From Gordius sp. MW1 (Eukaryota; Nematomorpha; Gordioida; Gordea; Gordiidae), in the NCBI GenBank assembly GCA_964036665.1, contig OZ038532.1:9052001-9116000 (forward strand): a stretch of 64,000 nt of DNA, read 5' to 3'. The first letter of the stretch is position 1; every line of letters begins with the position of its first letter. The position numbers and the translations under genes were made by a program. This document shows, piece by piece, positions 55,402-64,000 of this stretch. The notes beneath the pieces were generated by a model. The model was given only the letters and a program-made list of their open reading frames with translations, searched no databases and was not told the origin of the DNA.

Positions 55402-56552
55402 ACTGTTCTTACGTTTCTAAATTACCCACTAAGGCCAGCCCAAACCCTGTAATCGCCCAATTCACTAATGTTGACCGAACTGCCGAGCCCAAAATTACGA
55501 TTTTAAATTTCACATTAATTTTGTCATATTTTCAAAAAAAATATTAAACTATATAAAAATCTTATTATGGTGACCGCCCAGGCATATTTGAAAATCTTAA
55601 TTTAGGACGGTTGCCTGCGGTCCGATTTTTTCATTGTTTAATTTCTATTTTTAATTACAAATAATATGTTTAAAATATTTTTGGCAGTTTCCCCCCCCCC
55701 TTTAAAAAATCTTGGCTAAGCCCCTTCCTCCAACCGTATTTTGATACATTGTATTCCAAAAATATATTTAAATACTCAAATTTTAATTAAGCTATAATAT
55801 ATAATTTTGTCTTTCACGGGTGTCAGGCTTATAGTGGCTTCACAAATACAGTTATAAGCATCCTGCATTCAAAGGTATGAGTTAGTATATTTAAAGCTGG
55901 CTCGTTATAGTTGTGGCTAGATATACTTAATAACAAGTGGATGCACAATTTATCATTACAAAAATCTTTGTTTTTAAGTTTAAATAATTGTATAATTCTG
56001 AGTCAAAATATCTTTAGTCATTACACCGCTTTCATTTTTTGCATTTACAAATCATTTTTGTAAACTCAATATACACTTAATAAATTTTAAATACCCTAAA
56101 TATAAAAGTTTTTTGCTAGGGATAAATTTTGGCTTGAGGTATAAGTCGAAGGTAAAAGAAAGTTGGGAAACTCAAGCTGATTAGGTACCTAATTGATAAG
56201 GATCGAACTGGTACGAGTTCAAGTTCGGTGACTGTATAGCTTATAAGAGGAAAAAATACATAAAAAAGCAGTCTAAGCCGCCATTAACCCGCCCCCCTCA
56301 CTTGATTGGAATTAAACTAAGATATTGTTTTTACAATCCAAGTTTAGCAAATTTCGTCTTACAACCTTTTCATAATCTTGGTTTACTAATCATGTTCATA
56401 GTGGGTTTCAAGGAATCGTCTTTTTTATACTTATAGCTAAGTCACACGTATCTAATATTTCTGAAAGGCGATAGGCCAGCCTTGTCTTGTTAATTTTTTT
56501 GTTAAACATTTTGTTTTAAAATCATCGTATTGAATTAGGCATCATATAGAGG
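55402..56552. other. Intergenic DNA, no gene seen
   Basis: AT-rich. A small inverted pair GACCGCCCAGGC / GCCTGCGGTC (55571-55622) and a truncated C-run stretch (55690-55730) suggest worn MITEs. Nothing else supported. Confidence 0.4.
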
Positions 56553-56732
56553 CATGGGCGTAGCCAGGTTTTGGATTAGGGGGGGGGGGGCAAAACGTTT
56601 AAAAGTTCAATTAGAGGGGGGCAAAACCTAATTTTTTTAATTTTCCAATGTTTTTGCATTGAAAATTTTTTTTTTCTTGTAAATTAGGGGGAGACAGCCG
56701 CCCCCCCCCTGCCCCCCCTGGCTACGCCCATG
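56553..56732. mobile_element. MITE (CATGGGCGTAGCC family), well preserved
   Basis: 16-bp inverted ends CATGGGCGTAGCCAGG / CCTGGCTACGCCCATG, long G- and C-runs, 180 bp. Flanks TATAGAGG and CTAAGAGG agree at 6 of 8. Confidence 0.8.
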
Positions 56733-57042
56733 CTAAGAGGCTTAAATACGCACAACAATAACTGATTTCTAACGTTTTTTAAGCAATTATTAAGTAGTTC
56801 ATTTTAATCTAAAAAAGTTATGTGACATTCTCCGATCGAATGGGTAAAAATAGAATAACAATTTAATTTCTCATTTGTATCGATCTTAAAGCCTATCGGA
56901 AGTGAATTAATTAAAATGCAGATGACGCATATTGCTAAAGGTCGTATTATATGTCATGCACTGGCATAAGCGCATTAAATATTAAACGAGGCTAAATTTA
57001 TGTTCCTCTACTAAATTGGCTCAGTAGACTAGATATAGTATA

Positions 57043-58123
57043 ATGGCAAATGAAAGTTTTTATGCGTATTGTATAACATTGATTGACCATAATGGCCAAG
57101 TATCCAGAACCCAAGTTTGGCTAATAGTCCTTTCACTTCTAGAAGTTATCATAGGCATATTGATAAACACACTTTTAGCCAAAATTTTATTTTTTGATAA
57201 AGACATACGCGTAAACAACGCTTACACCCTACTCAGATGGCTAACTCTGATCAACGTTGCGGCATGTTTCATCATGGGCAGTTTGGTGTTGGAACGGACC
57301 CTCATCTTGACAACTTATAACATGAACTGCAAACTCAAATTAGTAACTACACAAATATTTGTTATAGCGCGGAAATCAACAATTTATACAGCCAATGTTG
57401 TATTTTGCGGATCGCTACATAGCCGTTATAAGACCTACGTCTATACAAAATTTGAGGTCGGGAAGCTGTTACAAATACGGACCAACCGTGACTTTTTTAA
57501 TAATTATTCTTACATCCATACCCGAATATTTAAACGTTCAGATCAATATTTGTCATAGAAAAAAAAATTACAAATATGATTTTTATAATCATTCCATCGC
57601 ATCGATAGAGTCCCCGCAAAAATCAGCAGTGTATAGTCGATATACTATTGGATGCCCCCTACAAATGGGTTGGAATCGCTCAAAATATTAAAATGATTGT
57701 ATTTTACACCTTCGTCTGGGTTTCAAGTGTGTCCCTAATTATTTTAATCGTCAAAAAACTAGCTAAATTGAGAACATCATGCTTGCGTGTGGGTAATCGC
57801 AACACGTTAACGAAAGGACCTATAATAACTCATCATCCGAAGCAACAGAGTTTTAAAAAAATGTGTTTCCTCCTAGGGATTATTGTGGTTTACACAACTC
57901 TTAACATTCCCTTATATTATTTATAGCAATCAAGGGAACTATGCCAATTGCTGTTCTCTTATCTTTAGGACCCTGGTTTAGTAGTTCCCTGCTCTGGTTA
58001 AATGTTATTGATCAATTGAGATACGCTTGGTTTATCATATCTTATGTCTACATAGATGACAATATCAGATCATCCCTTAAAAGGACTTATTTAAAATTTT
58101 TCATCGTTAACCATGTATTATAG
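57043..58123 (+). pseudogene. Rhodopsin-like G protein-coupled receptor, frame-broken or with tiny introns
   Basis: ATG at 57043. Hydrophobic segments in order: TM1 VWLIVLSLLEVIIGILINTL; TM2 near LLRWLTLINVAACFIMGSLV; a cysteine before TM3; then, after a shift, LYFADRYIAVIRP, a DRY box at the end of TM3; TM4 PTVTFLIIILTSIPEYL; after another shift, TM5 MIVFYTFVWVSSVSLIIL; TM6 CFLLGIIVVYTTLNIP; after a third shift, TM7 PWFSSSLLWLNVIDQLRY. A basic C-terminal tail ends at TAA 58121. Ligand cannot be guessed. Frames change at about 57343-57391, 57608-57650 and 57905-57925. The first could be a 25-bp (57343-57367) or 31-bp (57361-57391) GT-AG intron of fitting phase. For the other two I found no convincing intron, so a recent pseudogene or sequence errors are as likely. 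Confidence 0.65.
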
Positions 58124-58129
58124 CTGTTT

Positions 58130-58617
58130 TTCATAGCATTCAATTATATTATGTTTTACTAAATTTTTAGTGTAACTATCCGAATTTATAAAATCTTGTT
58201 TATTTGTCCTACGATTTATGATAAATCAAAAGGCTTCATCGTATTCTAGGCACAACAAATTTATTCTTATAAATTTTACCCTTTTTGAGCAATTATCAAT
58301 AAGACTATAATAAAAACTAAGTTAGTATTTTATGATTTAGGACCGACTATCTAAATTTCATGTATTAATTTAATCGAATTTAACATTAATAATACACAGA
58401 TTAGAAGAATTAAAGCCTATCACTAGTGGGGTAGAGCCAATAGCGTAGCGAAGATCCATGATAACAAAATAATATATCTTCTTAAAGAATACACTTCCAA
58501 GATACTAACAAGGTTTAAAATAATAGATACTCATTTTGTTTAAATCCCTGTGAGACCTCATGAATACTGTTAAAGAAGTGTGTCTAATATTTCTTAAGAT
58601 AAAGCATATAATAATAA
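58130..58617. other. AT-rich spacer between receptor and hAT
   Basis: No coding or repeat signal. Includes the probable 3' region of the receptor gene (AATTATATTATG, no clear AATAAA). Confidence 0.35.
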
Positions 58618-59305
58618 TAGTGTTGTAAATGAACGCGTTCACGAACGGCGTTCTTTTTTTGGTGAACTTTGAACGTGAACGCGTTCCCTTTTTGATGAAC
58701 GCGTTTGAATTTAACGTTCGTTCAATTTTAAAAACCCTTTTTTATTTTTATTTATTTGAAAATTAATGTTAATCCGAATTTTTAACAAAAAAGTTTTAAA
58801 AAAATTATAGGTTATATGAGAAAATATCTGAAGATGAGGAAGATGAAATTGTGTCATTTCTATCAAATGAAATATTTGAATATCAAAATAGACAGGAAAA
58901 TTTTATTTACCTACCAAAACATCACTCTTGTGCATGCCACAATCTTAATTTAGTGGCATGTGTTGATGCTGAAAAAGCACTAGAAAATATATCTTTTAAA
59001 AACACATTAAAAAGTGCATTTGATAAATGCAAAAATTTATGGAATAAACAAAATCAGTCTACATCATTGATGATTTAAAGAAAAATTTATAAAGGATGTT
59101 TATAAGACCTGTTGTTACAAGATGGAATTCATATTATAATTCCTTTAAATTAATAGACTCATTAGTAAAAGCATCTGCCCCTGTGGAGCGGGTTTTTAGT
59201 ATAGCTAATGCTATATTAACTGCCAAGCGTTCCTGCTTATCAGAGGACAATTTTGAAAAACAATTATTATTAAAAATCAATAAAAAAAATTGTTATAAAT
59301 AAATA
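58618..59305 (+). pseudogene. hAT transposase remnant with GAACGCGTTC subterminal repeats
   Basis: Starts TAGTGTTGTAAATGAACGCG, with several GAACGCGTTC/GAACGTGAACGCG words to 58740. Coding: HSCACHNLNLVACVDAEKAL (58924-58984) and KCKNLWNKQN (59024-59053), typical of the hAT catalytic region. After a stop, RPVVTRWNSYYNSFKLIDSL follows and, fused directly to it, PVERVFSIANAILTAKRSCL and NFEKQLLLKIN, the C-terminal hATC region. The sequence between RWNSYYNS and PVERVFS is deleted. The N-terminus is missing and no right terminus was found. Confidence 0.75.
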
Positions 59306-59864
59306 ATCTTTATATTCGCTGTAAGATTATATTGATTTATAATATTTTTTTTGTTTGTTCTTATCCATATGTTCATCATTCTCAAGTATCAAGCTATCCT
59401 CCTCAATGAATCCTTTTCAATTATGCACAACAAACGGAATCCTCTACTTATTTACCTAGAAATTCTTCACAAACATACAATAAGCAATAAGGCAAATTGC
59501 TCATAAATACCTACAACCTCACCCATTTCATCCTTTTAACATCATCACCACTATTCAAAACAAATCCTCTACTTATCTACCTAGAAACCCTTCGAAGTAT
59601 ATCACTTATCTATTTACACTGGTATAGTACTTATCCCTTTATTTTATTAACATTCATAGTTCTTTTTACAATACTTATTTAGGCCTAAATTTATATACAT
59701 AAAAATAAATATTAACCATAAGTCCACATACAATGCAACAATCACTTTTTTTCATAAACATATTACCCTTAAAATGTTCGGAAGGTTTTTATAAATCTAA
59801 TATCTTATTTTATATATATTTTAATAATGTATCTACCTAAAATAAGTTAAAAATGGTTTAACTA

Positions 59865-61250
59865 AATCCTTTTGTTGTACATGCAAAAAACTTGTTAGCC
59901 TCAAAAAAAACTGTTTTATAATACATGGTCACCCTTCTGCCCGTTGTATCTCCTCTGGGAAAATCCCACCTGCTAGCCCTCTTATTCCACCTCTTGCCTC
60001 CATAATAGAGGATGCTCCTCATGGTGCCCCTTGCTCATCCAACTCAGATCCTCAATCCTTAGACAGCCCCATTATTACCACTTTTTTAGACTATTCTTGG
60101 ATTGATTCATTTTTAGCCTTAACCTTCCCCAACACTATTTCAAGAATCCCTAGGGGTGCTCGCCCGGCTACTCAACAGTTTTTAGTCAATCTTATAACTT
60201 CCATAACAAACTCTCCCTCAAATCTTACTAACTGGGATAAACTTTTCAGGCTTACCTTTCACCCCTTATTTGTAAGGACCCAACGTTGAAAATCTGTCCA
60301 AACATATTAAAAACTCCTTTTTAAATTTCAATATTAATTATAATATTAAAAATACCCCCCAGCACAAACAATCCCCAACTCCTCCAATCCAAGCAAACTG
60401 CTTAACAAATTTCTAAAAAAATTGATAACTTTAACCCCAAAAGTGCTCTAAGAATATTTTATGACAATGACTCAATTGCTCCTTACTCCCTTGATTCATA
60501 CCAACAACTCAAATCTAAACATCTTCCATCCTCATAGGCAAATCGACCCCCTACCTCAGCCTCTTCCATAAAACTAGACTCATCCGACATTCGGGAAGCC
60601 ATCAATTCCTTTCCCATCGACTCTGCAGCAGGCCTTGATGGTTTCCGCCCCGTTTATTTACAAGACCTGATTAACCTCCAAAACGTGAGCGCTGCAATTT
60701 TACTCAACTCTATAACGCCCCTATGCAATTTAATTGTCAACGGTAATATTCATACTGTAATAATCCCTATATTGTTCGGCGCTAAACTCATCGCTATCAA
60801 AAAACCTGATAATTCGGTAAACCCCATTGCTATTGACAGTGTTTTCCGACGTATTATATCAAAACTCATTTGTAAGACAATCAAATCCAGTTTAAGCGAC
60901 AAGTTAATTCCTCATCAATTAGGGTTGGGGTTAAAGGCGGCTGTGAGGCTGCCAGTCACGCTGCGCGGATAAGTCTTTAACAAATTACCTCCAATCACTG
61001 CATGGTTAGATTGGACTTTGCCAATGCATTCAATAATATTCGCCGAGAAACGATAATTAATTCCTTCAATGATGAGTTCCCAAAGTTTGCAAATTACATC
61101 AGTTTAAGTTATGGTTGCATATCAAAACTAAAGTTTGGGGACTTTTTAATTGAATCGGCAGAAGGTATTCAAAAGGGTGACCCTCTAGGTCCACCTTTGT
61201 ATCTAGCTTTAAAAATTACAACTATGACAATTGTCACGAAGATCAGGTGA
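59865..61250 (+). pseudogene. Non-LTR-type reverse transcriptase with N-terminal zinc finger
   Basis: Broken traces: a CCTCKK...IIHGHPSAR finger-like start (59890-59950), ISRIPRGARPATQQFLVNLI (about 60140-60200), LIAIKKPDNSVNPIAIDSVFR and RIISKL (60790-60870), LDFANAFNNIRRETI (61008-61052), and GIQKGDPLGPPLYLAL (61165-61212). The pattern (RPIAxGxxxRRLxxK-like block, LDxxNAFN for the first catalytic Asp, QxGDPLGP) belongs to a family of animal RT proteins with an N-terminal zinc finger. The YxDD box and C-terminal tail are missing; coding stops where a tandem array starts. Multiple stops and shifts. Confidence 0.65.
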
Positions 61251-61672
61251 CAAACTTAAATTTTAAATTTTCAACAATTTTATGACACCTTAACCCACCT
61301 ATTTCGTTAAAATAATTTATCTAGCTTTAAGAATGACAATTATGACAATTGTCACCAAGATAAGGTGAAAATTTTAAATTTGCAACAATTTTTTGACACC
61401 CTTACCCACCAATTTTTGTTAAAATAATTTGTCTAGCTTTAAAAATGACAATTATGACAATTGTCACCAAGCTAAGGTGACAAACTTAAATTTTAAGTTT
61501 TCAACTATTTTATGACACCCTAACCCACCAATTTTCGTTAAAAGTATTATCTAGCTTTAAGAATGACAATTATGACAATTGTCATCAAGGTAAGGTGACA
61601 AATTTAAATTTTAAGTTTGCAACAATTTTATGACACCCTAACCCACCAATTTTCGTTAAAATAATATTTTAC
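61204..61672. repeat. Tandem array of four 117-bp units
   Basis: Each unit has TCTAGCTTTAAxAATGACAA, TTATGACAATTGTCACCAAG and CACCCTAACCCACCAATTTT. The first unit overlaps the last codons of the RT frame (LYLAL), so the array either begins with RT-derived sequence or was inserted there. Confidence 0.75.
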
Positions 61673-61839
61673 AACTAGGTATCAATATTAAAAATCACCC
61701 TCAACCATTGTTAAAATCAAAACAGAACAATTCAAAAGCCACCATTAATTATATTGCTAAATTATAAATTCACGCATTAAATTATATATTATTTTTCCCC
61801 CACCCCAAAACACCTAAGCCAAACCAAAGGTCGACTAAT

Positions 61840-62068
61840 AATAACAAGTAAAAACCTTTGGGTTATTAACAAAATTATGACTGAACCTAAAGGTTGGCTA
61901 AACAAAATAGACTAACAACCTTTACCAACCTTTAGGTCTTTTCTCCAAATATCGGCTAAACCTAAAGGTCGACTAAAAAAACAGACCAAAAGACCTTTAG
62001 TCTGTTTTGGTTTAGTCAACTAAAACCAAGGGTCGGCTAAAAAAACCCAGGTCTTTTTACAACACTGA
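61840..62068. repeat. GGTCGACTAA-rich subterminal cluster ending CAACACTG
   Basis: Repeated AAAGGTCGACTAAAAAAAC and CCTTTAGTCTG words in both orientations, ending TTTTTACAACACTG. CAACACTG is a common hAT right end (its complement is CAGTGTTG). Resembles the foldback at 19874-19986. Partner end not identified. Confidence 0.45.
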
Positions 62069-62689
62069 TAGAAACACTTCCCAAATGTTAAATATAAGTT
62101 TAAAAGCCTCCTATAGGTTCTTGGAAAAAAATGATTTGATTATAAATAGTATTTAAAAATTATACAGTTTACTAAACCCAAAGAATTTTTATAAAAATTA
62201 AGATGCTATGTTTTATATTTGTCAGGGACACCATATAAAAATAAAAAACAAAGAAGGTTTAAAGAATATAAAAAGCATACATTTACAATAAAATGATTAT
62301 ACATAAAAAAATTAATAAAACAGTCCCTCAAAAGTTTACATAACTTAAAATATAAAAATATACTAACATTTTTTAATTGTTATATTTATATACCTACTTA
62401 AATTACTTTTTAAAGAAAAAATTTGAAAATGATAAAAAAGCTTTCTCAACTGACATTTTAGGTTATATCTCCAAAACTTTTGCGGCAAAACACATAAATT
62501 TTTTAGAAAATATAACTTTTGCTAAATTCTTAAAATACTTCACACCCCATAAGTACTCTCAAAAGTTAATACAAGGTAGAAAGAGTTTAGCATTGATAAC
62601 AGTTTTTTTAAGTGCCATTTCCATAATTAACTTAAATCCTGCAAGGGCACTGTAGTATACTACTACTTACGTTATGCCTTTGTCTGCCG

Positions 62690-62905
62690 GCGAGCAGATG
62701 GCATGATTCCCACTATACAACCATACATTACTCTAAGACCTGAGTGATTAACGTCAACAACTGCCATGATTCTCCCTATACCACCATATCTTATTCTAAG
62801 ACATCTGAATGATTAACGTCAACAACTTCCATGATCCCCACTATACAACCATATCTTACTCTAAGACATCTTATTGATTATCGCCAACAACTGCAGTACT
62901 ACTTC
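62690..62905. repeat. Three tandem units of about 65 bp upstream of an LTR-like region
   Basis: CATGATTCCCACTATACAAC, ATACTCTAAGACxTCT and GATTAACGTCAACAACTGC recur three times. Position, just 5' to the TATA-containing segment, fits an enhancer-like U3 array of an LTR. Confidence 0.55.
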
Positions 62906-63373
62906 CCTTCCCAGCCATGCTTTCCCTTAATTATATCAAAGAAATCCGATTACGTTCCCTTTACTCTAAGACACCCTAATGATTTGACCGGATGATGGGT
63001 GCCGGCCTCCCTTATTCTAGGACATTATAATGATTGGTGAACAAGCTACAACTCCGGAAACAGATGCAGAAAATTCTAAATACACACTAAGTTCATAACC
63101 CCCCCCCCCCTTTTCTCTTTCCCCTTCCCTTTACCCAGCCAGAAATACATGAGGGCAGACAGCGCCTGAAGAAAGCATATTAGATCTTACACACATAATT
63201 TAATTCTCGTCTTAAAGAATGATATAAAAAGATTTCTCCTGAGTCATCCCCTCCTCGCGTCACATATTTCTTCCCCCTTCGCTTATTATATTAACGCTAT
63301 TTTTCGACAATACATCTTCGCGTTTTACAGTTAATAAAATAAACTTTAATCTTATTTTAGTCTAAATATATAA
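62906..63373 (+). mobile_element. Putative 5' LTR and primer-binding site of an LTR retrotransposon
   Basis: GATATAAAAAGATT (63220) is a likely TATA box, AATAAAATAAAC (about 63336) a likely poly(A) signal. TGGCGTCCCTGAATTTGATC at about 63376 looks like a primer-binding site directly after the LTR. The left border is unclear, possibly TGTAGTATAC near 62653. The body continues beyond the window. Confidence 0.5.
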
Positions 63374-64000
63374 TTGGCGTCCCTGAATTTGATCAACACC
63401 TTTCGCGCAGGGATACGTGGGAAAGATAAAGATTTTCAAGGCTCAACAACGTTGGAGGAGAACACCAGAAACAAAGGCGCACGTCTCCCACCAGGCCGTC
63501 CTCAACAACATATTTCCGCATTTAGGAACAAGGATGTATGTAATTTCCTTATTAGTTCTGTTGCTTATTCTTTTAATTGGTATTTCGGACATTAAAAAAT
63601 TTATTTTAAAATTGCTGTTAAAAGTGATTATTAACTATTTGTAAAAATTAATTTAAATATGTATATCCGTAAAATTAATTTTTCGGAAGACGAGTGAGTA
63701 TATTATATAATATGTATTTTGTTGGGAATTTTGCTGGACAGAATTATATGTGTTTGTGGGAATTATTTTAAAAAAGAAAATAGGAGGTGTTATCGGTGTA
63801 ATCGGTTGGGACATACACAGTATAATTGTTGGGAAAACAAGGAAAAAGGGGACGAGAGGATTAGGAGTATGGGAAATGACAGAGGGGATGATAGGATGAG
63901 ATGTTTTTTATGTAAATTACCGGGGCATAGGGCCCGGGAATGTCGGAAACAAATGTGACTAAGAGTGATTAAAAAGGATATATTGTATATAGTTCATTTA
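63374..64000 (+). CDS. gag-like region with two CCHC zinc knuckles (partial)
   Basis: The frame 63719-63958 encodes CYRCNRLGHTQYNC and, 25 residues later, CFLCKLPGHRAREC, two CX2CX4HX4C knuckles, then TGA. These are nucleocapsid-type RNA-binding motifs of retrotransposon gag or related proteins. Upstream overlapping frames (63374-63595 and 63417-63644) probably represent a decayed gag N-terminus; one contains a hydrophobic run VISLLVLLLILLIGI. No pol is visible before the window ends, so the element type is unknown. Confidence 0.6.

Noticed and set aside
61002-61250. The 82-codon frame as a host gene
   Set aside because: It carries the LDFANAFN and QKGDPLGP motifs of reverse transcriptase and is part of the element at 59865-61250.
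58618-62068. One hAT element from TAGTGTTG to CAACACTG
   Set aside because: The outer bases are complementary but the subterminal repeats differ (GAACGCGTTC against GGTCGACTAA), so the ends belong to different families.
62377-62655. 92-codon frame before the LTR-like region
   Set aside because: No ATG-supported start, low-complexity Lys/Phe/Ile composition and no recognised domain.

Overview
The window is AT-rich animal nuclear DNA, most likely from an invertebrate whose lineage I cannot fix. It holds spliced eukaryotic genes with GT-AG introns, an MLH1 gene, an ANTP-type homeobox gene and a rhodopsin-like receptor. Gypsy, hAT, piggyBac, Helitron and non-LTR elements surround them, and two short TTAGGG-type tracts are present. 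The two spliced genes were assembled by eye from splice signals, codon phase and protein resemblance. One MLH1 intron is only 35 bp, so this genome tolerates very short introns although its intergenic DNA is full of transposons.

Layout. 1-8 kb: a mosaic of a decayed non-LTR element, hAT scraps, a CCAAT-rich minisatellite element and a Gypsy element with its two halves in opposite orientation. 8-14.5 kb: a palindromic foldback element and decayed hAT transposases; one is interrupted by a non-autonomous hAT with a perfect 8-bp target duplication. 15.0-27.7 kb: a complete 12-exon MLH1 gene (about 804 codons). Its introns carry a 777-bp tandem repeat, a foldback element, a piggyBac bounded by TTAA and a short MITE. 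29-44 kb: an element island with two copies of one minisatellite element in opposite orientation (29.2-31.1 and 42.5-43.8 kb), a second non-autonomous hAT, a minus-strand Gypsy pol split by a Helitron that itself carries a hAT element, and a second Helitron. 45.2-48.9 kb: a complete small homeobox gene (about 165 codons) whose 3-kb last intron sits between homeodomain positions 44 and 45 and holds nested elements. 49-56.7 kb: reverse-transcriptase fragments and a hAT element interrupted by an RNase H-coding retroelement fragment. 57.0-58.1 kb: a rhodopsin-like receptor gene in several frames. 58.6-64 kb: another hAT, a retroelement reverse transcriptase, tandem repeats and the 5' end of an LTR retrotransposon that runs off the window.

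Only MLH1, the homeobox gene and perhaps the receptor look like host genes. Most other open frames belong to transposons or lie inside repeats. Many element boundaries are supported by target duplications and inverted termini read directly from the sequence, so the nesting order can be reconstructed in several places.
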